Origin: Pseudomonas berkeleyensis
Lineage (GTDB): Bacteria; Pseudomonadota; Gammaproteobacteria; Pseudomonadales; Pseudomonadaceae
Reading direction: 5' to 3'
NCBI RefSeq assembly: GCF_014109765.1
Contig: NZ_CP059139.1
Coordinates: 2,484,001 to 2,548,000 of the forward strand
DNA length: 64,000 nt
The notes below the pieces were generated by a model. It searched no databases and was not told the DNA's origin. It saw nothing but the letters and a program-made list of their open reading frames with translations. Positions 26,208 to 35,047 of this stretch are shown in pieces (position 1 is the first letter of the stretch; each line of letters starts with the position of its first letter). A program made the translations under genes and the position numbers.

Positions 26208-26603
26208 TCATTCCGGCAGCTTGGCGATCACCTTGATCTCGAAGTCGAAGCCGGACAGCCAGGTCACGCCGACCGCAGTCACGTTCGGATAGGGCGCCTC
26301 ACCCCAGTAGTCGGCTACCACCTCCCAGATGGTTTCGAACTGCGCGTGCGGGTCGACCATGAACACAGTGGTGTCGACCACGTCATCGAAGCTACAGCCC
26401 GCCGCCGCGAGAATCGCGTTGAGGTTGGCGAAGGCCAGGCGCACCTGCGCCTTCAGATCGGGTTCGGGCGAGCCGTCCTTGCGGCTGCCAACCTGGCCGG
26501 ATACGAACAGAAAGCCGTTGGCACGAACTGCAGGCGAGTAGCGGTGAAGCTCGTACAGGTCATGGCGGTCGGCCGGGAAAACCACATCACGTTTGTTGCT
26601 CAT
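26208..26603 (-). CDS. RidA/YjgF-family enamine deaminase-like protein
   Basis: This 131-residue protein has RidA fold motifs: SPAVRANGFLFVSGQVG, QVRLAFANLNAILAAAGCSFDDVVDTTVFMVD and a PNVTAVGV strand where RidA has the catalytic Arg-containing PARTTV. The canonical Arg appears to be missing (PYPNVTAVG), so it may belong to a RidA subgroup without imine deaminase activity. The ATG at 26603 is chosen over an upstream one that would extend into the promoter. It is divergent from a LysR gene, which probably regulates it. Confidence 0.85.
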   Translation of the reverse strand: MSNKRDVVFPADRHDLYELHRYSPAVRANGFLFVSGQVGSRKDGSPEPDLKAQVRLAFANLNAILAAAGCSFDDVVDTTVFMVDPHAQFETIWEVVADYWGEAPYPNVTAVGVTWLSGFDFEIKVIAKLPE

Positions 26604-26699
26604 GCTTGACTCCATTGGGGCCACTGCGGCCCGTTGTTAACGATGAAGCCACTTTAAAAACACCACCGGGCTGGATAAACGCGCAACTCTGGTCATGAC

Positions 26700-26718
26700 T
26701 GTTTGTAAAATCCAAACA
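26700..26718. promoter_or_regulatory. LysR-type operator candidate between ridA-like and lysR genes
   Basis: TGTTTG (26700-26705) and CAAACA (26713-26718) form a perfect dyad around seven bases and contain the T-N11-A core expected for LysR-type binding. It is 25 bases ahead of the LysR ATG and about 97 bases ahead of the divergent ATG, which suits autoregulation plus control of the neighbour. Confidence 0.5.
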
Positions 26719-26742
26719 ATCAAGAGCCGAGAGAGACGTGTG

Positions 26743-27696
26743 ATGGATCGTTTCGATGCGATGCAGGCCTTTGCCCGTGTGGTGGAAACCGGCAGCTTCA
26801 CCAAGGCGGCCGCCACCCTGCACATGAGCAAGACCAGCGTGACCCAGCTCGTCCAGCAACTGGAGGCGCGGCTGCGCGTGCGCCTGCTCAACCGCACTAC
26901 GCGCAAGGTCAACGTCACCGCCGACGGGGCGGCCTACTACGAACGTGTGGTGCGCCTGCTGGCCGATGTCGACGATGCCGAGACCAGTCTGTCCAGTGCT
27001 TCCATGGCGCCGCGCGGCCGCTTGCGGGTGGACGTGCCCAGCCCTTTCGCACGCATGCTGCTGATCCCGGCGTTGCCAACGTTCTACGCGCGCTATCCGG
27101 AAATCCAGCTGACCCTGGGCGTGAGCGACCGCATCGTCGACATTATTGGAGAGAACGTCGATTGCGTGGTACGCGGCGGCGAGATCACCGACCAGTCGTT
27201 GATCGCGCGGCATGTCGGCGATCTGCAGCTCGGCATCTACGCCACGCCGGGTTATCTGCAACGTGCCGGAACGCCGATGCACCCACATGAACTGGAGGAC
27301 GCTGGTCATCACACCGTGGGCTTTCTCTGGTCACGCACCGGCAAGGCCTTGCCCTACGCGATGCGTCGTGGCGACGAACGCATCGAGGCCCATGGCCGCC
27401 CGCGGCTGATCGTCGATGATGGCAACGCCTACCTGGCCGCCGGCCTTGCGGGCCTCGGCATGCTCTGGTTGCCGCACTACATGGCCAAGCCGCATCTGGC
27501 GAGCGGCGAACTGGTGCGCCTGTTTGAGGACTGGCAGATGACGCCGATGCCGATGTACCTGGCGTTCCCGCCGAACCGGCACGTCAGCGCCAAGCTGCGG
27601 GTATTCATCGACTGGGTAGTAGAACTGATGGCCGAGCATGCGCCGGTGCTGGGGCGGGATGCCGGCCGCTCACGCCGGTTGGCTGATCAAGGCTGA
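26743..27696 (+). CDS. LysR-family transcriptional regulator
   Basis: This 317-residue regulator has an N-terminal winged helix (residues 1-60: FDAMQAFARVVETGSFTKAA, LHMSKTSVTQLVQQLEARL) and a type-2 periplasmic-binding-like effector domain (RLRVDVPSPFARMLLIPALP, YLAAGLAGLGMLWLPHYM). The ATG at 26743 is preferred to an upstream one that would place the start in the operator dyad. It probably controls the divergent ridA-like gene. It overlaps the convergent hydrolase gene by ten bases at their 3' ends. Confidence 0.92.
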   Translation: MDRFDAMQAFARVVETGSFTKAAATLHMSKTSVTQLVQQLEARLRVRLLNRTTRKVNVTADGAAYYERVVRLLADVDDAETSLSSASMAPRGRLRVDVPSPFARMLLIPALPTFYARYPEIQLTLGVSDRIVDIIGENVDCVVRGGEITDQSLIARHVGDLQLGIYATPGYLQRAGTPMHPHELEDAGHHTVGFLWSRTGKALPYAMRRGDERIEAHGRPRLIVDDGNAYLAAGLAGLGMLWLPHYMAKPHLASGELVRLFEDWQMTPMPMYLAFPPNRHVSAKLRVFIDWVVELMAEHAPVLGRDAGRSRRLADQG

Positions 27697-28544
27697 TCTG
27701 GCGTGTTCGCCTGTGCATCCTGCTGCAGCTTCAGCCACAGGCTCGGCCAATCGCGCGCCCAGCAGCAGGCGTGGTCATGTTCGGGCAGCAGGTAGACGCG
27801 CGAGGGTGTGCCGGGCGGGTAGGCGTTATTGAAGGCGCTGGCCAGGGCGGCGGGCACGATGCGGTCGCGACCGCCGGCCAGGTGCTGCTGACGCGTGCTG
27901 GCCAATGCCGGCCGCTGGTCTGCGGGATTCAGCGAGCGCTTCAGCGGTTGCAGGCGATGGTAGGTCGTCCAGGCCTGTGGATCGAGATTCCCCGCCACGG
28001 TGACGACACGCGCCACATCATCACGTCGCGCCGCCAGTAGCAGTGCAAGGGCGCCACCGCCTGAGTAACCCACCAGGATCAGTTGCCGCGCACCGACGCG
28101 CGCCTTCAACTGGTCAACGGCTTGAGCGAGGCTGTCCACCACCTCTGGCGCGAAGCGCGCGTCCGTCCAGTAGTCCCGAGAGCAGGCCGGCTGAGTCGCG
28201 ATGAACTGGCAGGGCCGGGCAAGGTAGGCCGCCGCACCACTCGGTTGGGCCAGCGCCAGTTGCAAGGCGACAGGCGTCAGGGGCGTGGGGTCGGTCGAGG
28301 GGCGGGTTGAGGTGAGCCAGGCAAACCCGTCGCCTTCCAGATAGATCACGAGAGTGTCGCCAGTCGCCGCCTTTGGCAGGTAGGCGCGCAGTTGAAACGG
28401 CGCCGCTTCGAGGTTTTGCGCCGCCCAACCACGCTCCGCTGCCAGCTTATCAGCGGTGTGCGCACGCTGTTCGGGCGTTGGCAACGTGGCGCAACCCACC
28501 ACCAGGGTGAGCAGCGCCGCGCTAGCCAGGCGGACGAGACGCAT
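27687..28544 (-). CDS. Alpha/beta-hydrolase lipoprotein
   Basis: This 285-residue protein has a lipoprotein signal with the lipobox VVGC (Cys18), so it is probably anchored to a membrane. The nucleophile elbow is GYSGGG with Ser161. Aspartate and histidine candidates lie in AGGRDRIVP and PEHDHACCW. EGDGFAW near residue 70 could be the oxyanion strand. Several Cys are present (PCQFIATQPACSRD). The substrate is unknown. ATG at 28544 or GTG one codon before are both possible starts. It follows the autotransporter gene by 12 bases, so they may be co-transcribed. Confidence 0.82.
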   Translation of the reverse strand: MRLVRLASAALLTLVVGCATLPTPEQRAHTADKLAAERGWAAQNLEAAPFQLRAYLPKAATGDTLVIYLEGDGFAWLTSTRPSTDPTPLTPVALQLALAQPSGAAAYLARPCQFIATQPACSRDYWTDARFAPEVVDSLAQAVDQLKARVGARQLILVGYSGGGALALLLAARRDDVARVVTVAGNLDPQAWTTYHRLQPLKRSLNPADQRPALASTRQQHLAGGRDRIVPAALASAFNNAYPPGTPSRVYLLPEHDHACCWARDWPSLWLKLQQDAQANTPDQP

Positions 28545-28556
28545 CACAAGGTGCCG

Positions 28557-31349
28557 TTAGAACATCCAGCGCAGTTGCACCGATGCGGTCTGGCTGAGGA
28601 AGCCTTCGCGGTGCAGGGCGTCATAGCGGCCAGTGATCTCGGTGCCGTTGGCGGTGGTGTAGATCAGGCCGGCACCGGCGCGCTGCGACCAGGCCGACTG
28701 ATTACTACCCTCGGTGACGAAGGCAGCATCCGGGGCGCCTGCGTAGGCGGCGATGATGGCGGTGTCGCGGTTGTAGAAGTCGTAGCCGGCGCCGAGGTTG
28801 GCGGTGGCGGTGAGCTGCTCGGTGAGGTCGTGGGTCAGCAGGCCGTCTAGGCCCAGCACCAGCGCATCGGTGCTGCGCGACTTCACCTGCAGGCTGAGAC
28901 CACCGGCACCTTTCTCGCGATAGGCCTCATCTTCGACCCAGGTGTAGTCGAGGTGAAGCGACGGTTTGAAGATGGTGCGCTCGCTCAACTGGAAGCGTCG
29001 ATCCACGCCGATTCCGGCATGGGCGGTCTTGCTGTCGTAGCTGGACTCGGCGTTCAGACCGACGAGATCGATCTGGCGCTTGCCATCGCTGCGCATCTTG
29101 CCTGTATCGAGTTGGAACAGCAGGTCGCTGCTGGCGTCTAGGGCATGACGGCCGTAGAAGATGAGCTGATAGGTGTCGATGTCCGCACTCTGTTTCGGCC
29201 CGGCTGAGTTGCTCGAGACGTCGGTCTTGGCATAGGCGAGCGCCAGGCCCAGATCGGTATCGGGAGAGACGCTGGCATCGGCGCCGATCACGAAGCCATG
29301 GGTCTCGGCGCTGTAGCCGACCACGCCATTGCGGTTGTCCTGGCGCGAGCGGGTAGTGAACGGCTTCATCCACAGATGACGGTCACCCAGGAAAGCATCG
29401 CCCGATGACAGGCCGCGTGTTGCGTCGACACGCGACTGGATCACCGAGTTGATGCTGCCCAGGGTGTTGTTGGCCAGGTTGATCGAGTTGCCGGTCAGCA
29501 GTGGCAGGGTTTGCTGCACCTTGCTGGTGACCTCGCCGGCATCCTCGCTGGCGACGATTTCCTGCAGCGCCTGGTTGAGTTCGGCGGAGCCGGTGCCATT
29601 GGCCAGCAGGTCGTCCCACACGGCGGCGGCCCCCAATGCGCCAGGTGATTGCGGGGAAACGGCGCCGCTGATGCTATTCATGCCGGTATCGCGCACCACC
29701 AGATCCATGCCGTTGGCACGGAACAGCGTGGAGAAGGCATAGCGCAGGGAGTTGTCGGTTACGCGCAGGCCACTATCGGTGAGGCCGCCGTTGGCGGTGA
29801 TCACATCGGTCAGGTCGCCGCCTGTGTAGCTGGACTTGACGTCGACCTTGAGGGTGCCGCCCAGGTTTGCCGTACCGCCGACCGCCAGGGTGCTGTAACT
29901 GGCTACGTTGGCCGCTGCGATGTTCAACGAACCGCTGGCGCTCTGGGTGAAGTTGCCGCCGACGCTGCTGCTCACCACCGATCCGCCTGTGGCGTAATTG
30001 CTCAGGCTGGCGCCCTGTTTCAACACCAGATCGCCGCTGTTGAGGAAATTGGCCAGGTTGCCCAGTTGCAGGTTGCCGATGGCCAGCCCGCCGGCGCTGT
30101 TTTCGACATCCACGGCTACGCCGTAACCCACCAGGAACGCCGTACTGGCTGAGACGAGCGTGCCGCTGTTGACGACCTCGCCCGAACTGGCTGAGTTGAC
30201 CTGGATACCGGTGCCGCTGGTGTTCAGCGTACCCGTGTTGGTGACACTGACCATTCCGTTGTTGGATTCGGCGAGCAAGCCGGTAAGGGCGTTGATCCGC
30301 CCGGCGTTGAGCATGCTGATCGTGCCCTGGGCGCTGGCGCCCGCCATGCCAGCGTCCCACACGGCGTTGATGACGCCGCTGGCGGTGTTGGTGGTGGTCA
30401 CGTTGCCGATGCCATCGCTATAGGCACTGATGCCGTGAAAATCCGGGCTGACCTGGCTGAGGTTGAGGTTGCGGTTGGCGGTGATGCTGCCGCTGTTGGT
30501 GACCGTCACGTTGCCGCCGGTACCGGCAGCCACAACCGCATCGTAATGGTCGGCGACCACGGTGCCGCTGTTGCTGATCTGTGCGCCGCCATTGGAAGAC
30601 CAGGCGATCAGACCCTGGCGAGTGGTCGAACGGACGCTGCCACGGTTATCGATCACCGCTGTGCCGTTATAGTCGATCGCGCGTGCGCCGGCCTGATAAG
30701 CATGAACCGAGCCCAGGTTGGTGATGCTGACGCTGACCGGCGTCAGGCTGGCCGAGCCACCGTCGGCGTACAGGCCACGCCCGCCGGCTACGGTTACGCT
30801 GCCACGGTTGGTCAGCGAGACGGCGCCATTGTTGGAGGTGGCGGTGATGCCGTCGGAACTGGCGCCGAAGCTCGATATGCTGGCGGCGCTGTCCACCACG
30901 ATGGTGTTGCTGGTGCTCGTGTCGTTGCTTTCCGAGCGTAGCCAGACCGCGCCGAACGGGCCTGCGGAGGTGATGCTCACCCCCGAGCCGATCTGCAGAT
31001 TGGCATCCCAGCCGGGCTGACTGGAATACATGTACACCGCCGGATAATCACTGCGGTTCAGCACCGTGGTGCCGTCGATGGTCAGGTTCTGGGTGAACGG
31101 GCCACTGTCGTAGGGCGAACTCAACACAGCGACCGAATTTGCCGTGGTATCCGTCACGGTGAGCGACGAAGTACCCGTGCCCCCCACCATCTGGATGTCG
31201 GTGGTGCTGCATTGCGTCGTAGTGATATTGCCCGACGTGCTGCAGTTGGTTGCCGCCATTGCTGCGCCGGAGCTCAACAGGAGCGATGCCTGGGCGATTT
31301 GCAGGGAAAGACGGCGGAGCGGAAAGTGGCGACGGCTGGGGGGCTGCAT
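28557..31349 (-). CDS. Autotransporter (type Va secretion) with repetitive beta-helix passenger
   Basis: This 930-residue protein has a signal peptide (MQPPSRRHFPLRRLSLQIAQ, ending GAAMAA). The passenger of about 600 residues is built of degenerate short repeats such as ITNLGSVHAY, VTNSGSITAN, ISNSGTVVAD and VTNTGTLNTSG, typical of a right-handed beta-helix. A C-terminal beta-domain begins near residue 650 (RHLWMKPFTTRSRQDNR), continues with NGVVGYSAETHGFVIGADAS and ends QLRWMF with the aromatic last residue needed for BAM insertion. No protease or lipase triad is obvious in the passenger. The ATG at 31349 has GAAGG four bases upstream. Confidence 0.9.
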   Translation of the reverse strand: MQPPSRRHFPLRRLSLQIAQASLLLSSGAAMAATNCSTSGNITTTQCSTTDIQMVGGTGTSSLTVTDTTANSVAVLSSPYDSGPFTQNLTIDGTTVLNRSDYPAVYMYSSQPGWDANLQIGSGVSITSAGPFGAVWLRSESNDTSTSNTIVVDSAASISSFGASSDGITATSNNGAVSLTNRGSVTVAGGRGLYADGGSASLTPVSVSITNLGSVHAYQAGARAIDYNGTAVIDNRGSVRSTTRQGLIAWSSNGGAQISNSGTVVADHYDAVVAAGTGGNVTVTNSGSITANRNLNLSQVSPDFHGISAYSDGIGNVTTTNTASGVINAVWDAGMAGASAQGTISMLNAGRINALTGLLAESNNGMVSVTNTGTLNTSGTGIQVNSASSGEVVNSGTLVSASTAFLVGYGVAVDVENSAGGLAIGNLQLGNLANFLNSGDLVLKQGASLSNYATGGSVVSSSVGGNFTQSASGSLNIAAANVASYSTLAVGGTANLGGTLKVDVKSSYTGGDLTDVITANGGLTDSGLRVTDNSLRYAFSTLFRANGMDLVVRDTGMNSISGAVSPQSPGALGAAAVWDDLLANGTGSAELNQALQEIVASEDAGEVTSKVQQTLPLLTGNSINLANNTLGSINSVIQSRVDATRGLSSGDAFLGDRHLWMKPFTTRSRQDNRNGVVGYSAETHGFVIGADASVSPDTDLGLALAYAKTDVSSNSAGPKQSADIDTYQLIFYGRHALDASSDLLFQLDTGKMRSDGKRQIDLVGLNAESSYDSKTAHAGIGVDRRFQLSERTIFKPSLHLDYTWVEDEAYREKGAGGLSLQVKSRSTDALVLGLDGLLTHDLTEQLTATANLGAGYDFYNRDTAIIAAYAGAPDAAFVTEGSNQSAWSQRAGAGLIYTTANGTEITGRYDALHREGFLSQTASVQLRWMF

Positions 31350-31488
31350 GATGCCTTCCATGTGATGTTGTTATGGGGCTGGAGTCAAAACGCCAGCAGA
31401 TAGTGAAGAAGGCGACGCCTTTTGTCATCACCGTCCGCTCCAGCCTGGCCGTCGGTTCGCATCGTCGTGCCGAACTTGCGCTCTACCG

Positions 31489-31803
31489 CTACGGCATCTC
31501 TTGCAACTGACTGGCCCATTTGTCGGCGAAGCGATAGAGCGGCAGGAAGGTTTCCGCCAACTCCGTTCCCAGGAGGGTGAGCGCATATCCCTTGTCGCCT
31601 GAATCGATGAGGCCTGCGGCGCGTAGCTCGTTGATCCGGCTCTGCAGCACGGTCGGTGAGATATCGCCCGAGGCACTTCGCAACGCCCTGGAGTTGAGTG
31701 CGCCGTCGCGCAGTTCCCAGAGGATGCGTAGCGCCCACTTCTGCCCGAGCAGATCCAGCAGCGCCATGATCGGGCGACGGCCGTTGAGAATCGATGAAGT
31801 CAT
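31489..31803 (-). CDS. HxlR-family transcriptional regulator
   Basis: This 104-residue winged-helix repressor of the HxlR/MarR-like group has MALLDLLGQKWALRILWELR, ISPTVLQSRINELRAAGLI and ALTLLGTELAETFLPL. Many HxlR proteins sense electrophiles through an N-terminal Cys before the LLGGKW helix; this one has no Cys at all, so it must respond to something else. It is divergent from a carboxymuconolactone-decarboxylase-like gene, with a strong dyad between them (31837-31869). Confidence 0.92.
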   Translation of the reverse strand: MTSSILNGRRPIMALLDLLGQKWALRILWELRDGALNSRALRSASGDISPTVLQSRINELRAAGLIDSGDKGYALTLLGTELAETFLPLYRFADKWASQLQEMP

Positions 31804-31836
31804 GCTGCGTTCATCACTCCTGTTTATCGGACTTGT

Positions 31837-31869
31837 TTGCTACTGAATCAGTAGCAATACTGTTGCTAC
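31837..31869. promoter_or_regulatory. HxlR operator candidate: three TTGCTAC half-sites
   Basis: TTGCTACTGA (31837-31846) and TCAGTAGCAA (31848-31857) form a perfect 10-base dyad around one A. A third half-site TTGCTAC at 31863-31869 forms a second dyad with GTAGCAA (31851-31857) across five bases. The site lies 34 bases from the HxlR ATG and 24 bases before the divergent gene, where a dimeric winged-helix repressor would control both promoters. Confidence 0.72.
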
Positions 31870-31893
31870 ATATTCGATAGCGGAGGATACAGC

Positions 31894-32457
31894 ATGACTC
31901 GAATTGCAGCACTGAACCGACCCTACGCCGAGGACATTCAGGCGTCTTTCGACCGGATCATGGGCCCAGGCGTGCCACCCCTGGTGTTGTTCACCTCCTT
32001 GGCGAGCAGCAAACGGGCCTGGAGCAAGTTCACCGCGGGCGCTCTGCTCGATGGCAAGCTGCTGACGCTACGCCAGCGTGAACTGGTGATCGACCGATGC
32101 TGCGCGTTGACCGGCTGCGAGTACGAATGGGGTGTGCATGTGACGACTTTCGCCCAAGCGGCTGGCCTGAGCCGGGAGGAGGTGAGCGCCACGTTGGACA
32201 GGCCGCTGCGCGAGCACCTCTGGGCGGCCGAGGAGGCCGCGTTGCTGGCGAGCGTCGATGCGCTGCATGAGCGCGCGACGCTGAGCGATGAAGAGTTCGC
32301 GCGAATTCGCACGTATTTCGATGATGAGCAGATTCTGGAAATTCTGATGTTGGCAGGCTTCTACCGGACGGTTGCCTATCTCGCCAACGGGCTCGATCTG
32401 CCCCTGGAGCGGGGCGCGGCGACATTCAGTGAATATCGCCGCATGGCTCAGGCCTGA
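31894..32457 (+). CDS. Carboxymuconolactone-decarboxylase-like (AhpD-fold) protein
   Basis: This 187-residue protein of the CMD/AhpD superfamily has the helix RQRELVIDRCCALTGCEYEWGVH (residues 52-74), with conserved Glu, Cys and His. The Cys arrangement (CC.....C) is not the CxxC of true AhpD, so peroxidase activity is doubtful and a decarboxylase-like or oxidative-stress role is equally possible. It is preceded by GCGGAGG and is divergently controlled with the HxlR gene. Its last ten bases overlap the convergent benE-like gene. Confidence 0.88.
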   Translation: MTRIAALNRPYAEDIQASFDRIMGPGVPPLVLFTSLASSKRAWSKFTAGALLDGKLLTLRQRELVIDRCCALTGCEYEWGVHVTTFAQAAGLSREEVSATLDRPLREHLWAAEEAALLASVDALHERATLSDEEFARIRTYFDDEQILEILMLAGFYRTVAYLANGLDLPLERGAATFSEYRRMAQA

Positions 32458-33644
32458 CGCTTGCCCCAGTTAAGCACGGCCAACGTCAGCAGGCCGCCGA
32501 CGATGCCCCAGAACGCCGAGCCGACGCCGAGCAGGGTCATGCCCGAGGCGGTGACCAGGAAGGTCACCAGCGCTGCCTCGCGTTCGTTCGGCTCGCTCAT
32601 GGCCTGGGTCAGGCCACCGATGATCGAGGCGAACAGCGCCAACGCCGCGATGGACAGGATCAAGGCGGCCGGCAGAGCGGCGAACAGTGCCGCCAGGGTA
32701 GCGCCGAAGATGCCGGCGATGCCGTAGAACACCCCGCACCAGACCGCTGCGGTGTAGCGCTTGCGCGGGTCTTCGTGAGCTTCAGGGCCGGCACAGATGG
32801 CGGCGCTGATGGCGGCCATGTGGATGCCGTGGCTGCCGAAGGGCGCCATCAGGATCGAGATCAGGCCGGTGCTGGCGATCAGTGGCGAGGCCGGTACGTC
32901 GTAGCCGTTGGCGCGCAATACCGCCATGCCTGGCAGGTTCTGCGAGGCCATGGCGACGATGAACAGCGGGATACCGATGCTGATGGCAGATGACAGCGAG
33001 AAGCTTGGCGTCGTCCACTCCGGCGTGGCCAGTTCAAGGCTGAAACCGGTGAAGTCCAGCAGGCCCAGAATGCCTGCCATCAGGCTGCCGGCGATCAGTG
33101 CGGCAAGCACCGAGTAGCGCGGCCACAGGCGTTTGCCGACCAGGTAGGCGAGCAGCATGGCCAGCACCAGCCAGGGCTGCTGCTCGGCGGCGTTGCAGAT
33201 TTCCAGGCCGATCTTGAACAGCACGCCGGCCAGCAGGGCGGCGGCGAGAGACGCCGGGATACGGCGCATCAGGCGGTCGAAGGTGCCGGTCAGGCCGATC
33301 AGCAGGATCAGCGCGGACGCCAGGATGTAGGCGCCGATGGCCTCGCCATAGGACACCTCGGGCAGGCTGGTGATCAGCAGCGCTGCACCCGGTGTCGACC
33401 AGGCGATCATCACCGGCGCCCGGTAACGCAGCGACAGCGCGATGCTGCCGATTGCCATGCCGATCGACAGCGCCCAGATCCACGAGGAGATCTGCCCGCT
33501 GGTCAGACCGGCCGCCTGGCCAGCCTGGAACATCAGCACCAGCGAGCTGGTGTAGCCGGTGAGCATGGCGATGAAGCCAGCCACCACGGAGGAGGTGGAG
33601 CTGTCGGCCAGTGGGCGCAGGCGGGGTGAGGTTGCGTCTTGCAT
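32448..33644 (-). CDS. benE: BenE-family benzoate/H+ symporter
   Basis: This 398-residue inner-membrane transporter has about 12 helices and BenE landmarks: VVAGFIAMLTGYTSSLVLMF at the N-terminus, SLRYRAPVMIAWSTPGAALL, MASQNLPGMAVLRANGY and FGSHGIHMAAISAAICAGPEA. It imports benzoate or similar aromatic acids. No ben degradation genes are nearby, so the substrate here is uncertain. Its ATG overlaps the stop of the LysE-type gene by one base (TGATG), so the two are co-transcribed. Confidence 0.92.
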   Translation of the reverse strand: MQDATSPRLRPLADSSTSSVVAGFIAMLTGYTSSLVLMFQAGQAAGLTSGQISSWIWALSIGMAIGSIALSLRYRAPVMIAWSTPGAALLITSLPEVSYGEAIGAYILASALILLIGLTGTFDRLMRRIPASLAAALLAGVLFKIGLEICNAAEQQPWLVLAMLLAYLVGKRLWPRYSVLAALIAGSLMAGILGLLDFTGFSLELATPEWTTPSFSLSSAISIGIPLFIVAMASQNLPGMAVLRANGYDVPASPLIASTGLISILMAPFGSHGIHMAAISAAICAGPEAHEDPRKRYTAAVWCGVFYGIAGIFGATLAALFAALPAALILSIAALALFASIIGGLTQAMSEPNEREAALVTFLVTASGMTLLGVGSAFWGIVGGLLTLAVLNWGKRQA

Positions 33645-34255
33645 CAGAACAGTCCCGTGTCGACGAGGATGGGGTAGAGCGAAGCGACCAAGAGTAACGC
33701 CATACTGATGTTGAAGGCGCGCAGCGCACGCGGGTTATTCAACCAGTTGCGCAGCAGGCTGCCGGCCACCGTCCACAGACCGACGCTGGGGCAGTTGACC
33801 AGGGCGAACAGTGCGGCGATCAGCAGCACATTGGTGAAGAAACCCTCATGCGGGGTATAGGTGGTAATGGCGCCGATGGCCATGATCCAGGCCTTCGGGT
33901 TGACCCACTGGAACGCGGCAGCCTGGAGGAACGTGAACGGCTTGGCTGCCGCAGCGCCACTGCTTTGCGGGGCGCCGGATTGAGCGATCTTCCAGGCCAG
34001 GTAAAGCAGGTAGGCGGCGCCGGCATAGCGCAACACGCTGTGTAGCAGCGGCACCTGCTCGAACAACTGGCCCAGGCCGAGGCCGACGGCAGCTACCAGC
34101 AGCATGAAGCCCAGGCTGATGCCGAGCATGTGTGGCAGGCTGCGACGCACGCCGAAGTTCACCCCGGAGGCCAGCAACATCATGTTGTTCGGGCCGGGTG
34201 TGATCGAGGTGACGAAGGCGAAGGCCACGAAGGCGAGCAGCAGGTCAGTGGTCAT
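33644..34255 (-). CDS. LysE/RhtB-family amino-acid exporter
   Basis: This 203-residue membrane protein has six predicted helices and the family opening FAFVTSITPGPNNMMLLASG, GISLGFMLLVAAVGLGLG and QWVNPKAWIMAIGA. Family members export amino acids or derivatives such as homoserine lactone and threonine. It is the first gene of a two-gene unit with the benE-like transporter. Substrate cannot be told. Confidence 0.92.
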   Translation of the reverse strand: MTTDLLLAFVAFAFVTSITPGPNNMMLLASGVNFGVRRSLPHMLGISLGFMLLVAAVGLGLGQLFEQVPLLHSVLRYAGAAYLLYLAWKIAQSGAPQSSGAAAAKPFTFLQAAAFQWVNPKAWIMAIGAITTYTPHEGFFTNVLLIAALFALVNCPSVGLWTVAGSLLRNWLNNPRALRAFNISMALLLVASLYPILVDTGLF

Positions 34256-34399
34256 TTGCGAGACTCCATCGAGAGCGCATCAGACTATTGCGCCGCCCGT
34301 GCGCCGTCGCGGTACAGCCAACAGCGTGATGAGCCGTACAGTCTGGCCAAGGGGCGCTCAGCTGGTTAGCCTCGGCTTTTTTCTCGCAAGGACATGCCC

Positions 34400-35047
34400 A
34401 TGCAACCGGACAATCCCTACAGCGCGCCGCAGGTCGAATTGCTCGAGCAGCGCCCCGATCTTTCGCTGCCGGGCTGGAGTGTCCGGCAGTTACAGGTGCT
34501 CGGTTGGCTGGCGCTGGTATCGGTGCTGGCCAATGCACTGGTGGTTGGGTTGGTGCTGGCCAGCAGCCTGCTGGAGACGACCGAGGCGCAGGTGCTGGTG
34601 CTCTACACCGAGTGGCTGAGCCTGCTGCTGGTGCTGCTCGGTTGTTACCTGCTGCTGCGCTTCAAGGCTTTCGCCGAGGCGCGTTTCGGCGCACGACGCC
34701 TGCAGGTGCCGATATGGTCGCTGGTGGTGGTGACGCTGGCGCTGGAGGTGGCCGATCTGCTGTTCGGCCAGGGCCTGTTCACCGGCCTCGACTGGCAGAC
34801 CATCGGCTATGTGGGGCTGCTTTGCACGATGGGGGCGTGTACCACCTGGCTGGGACTGCGCCTGTTGAAGATCGAGTATCCCTATCCGACGCTGAAGGTC
34901 ATGGCCTGGCTGGATATCGTCGGCGGCCTGATGCTGGCCAGCGTCCTGCTCATGTTGCTGGCCATCGTGCCCTTGCTCGGCGCAGGTGTGACGCTGATGC
35001 TGGTGTTCTTCAAGGGCGCTGGCGAGTTGCGCGAACACGCCGCTTAG
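34400..35047 (+). CDS. Four-to-six-helix membrane protein of unknown function
   Basis: This 215-residue protein opens MQPDNPYSAPQVELLEQ, a Pro/Tyr-rich N-terminus common in DUF-type inner-membrane proteins (NPYxAP motif), followed by helices near residues 33-55, 70-90, 105-125, 133-152 and 165-200. I cannot name a function. AAGGA seven bases before the ATG at 34400 favours it over an ATG two codons earlier. Its TAG stop falls inside the left terminal repeat of the MITE-like element that follows, so the original C-terminus may have been altered by the insertion. Confidence 0.75.
   Translation: MQPDNPYSAPQVELLEQRPDLSLPGWSVRQLQVLGWLALVSVLANALVVGLVLASSLLETTEAQVLVLYTEWLSLLLVLLGCYLLLRFKAFAEARFGARRLQVPIWSLVVVTLALEVADLLFGQGLFTGLDWQTIGYVGLLCTMGACTTWLGLRLLKIEYPYPTLKVMAWLDIVGGLMLASVLLMLLAIVPLLGAGVTLMLVFFKGAGELREHAA

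Noticed and set aside
28557-31349. Tandem repeats in the passenger as a CRISPR or DNA repeat array
   Set aside because: The repetition is at protein level (beta-helix rungs) with diverged codons; there are no regular spacers.
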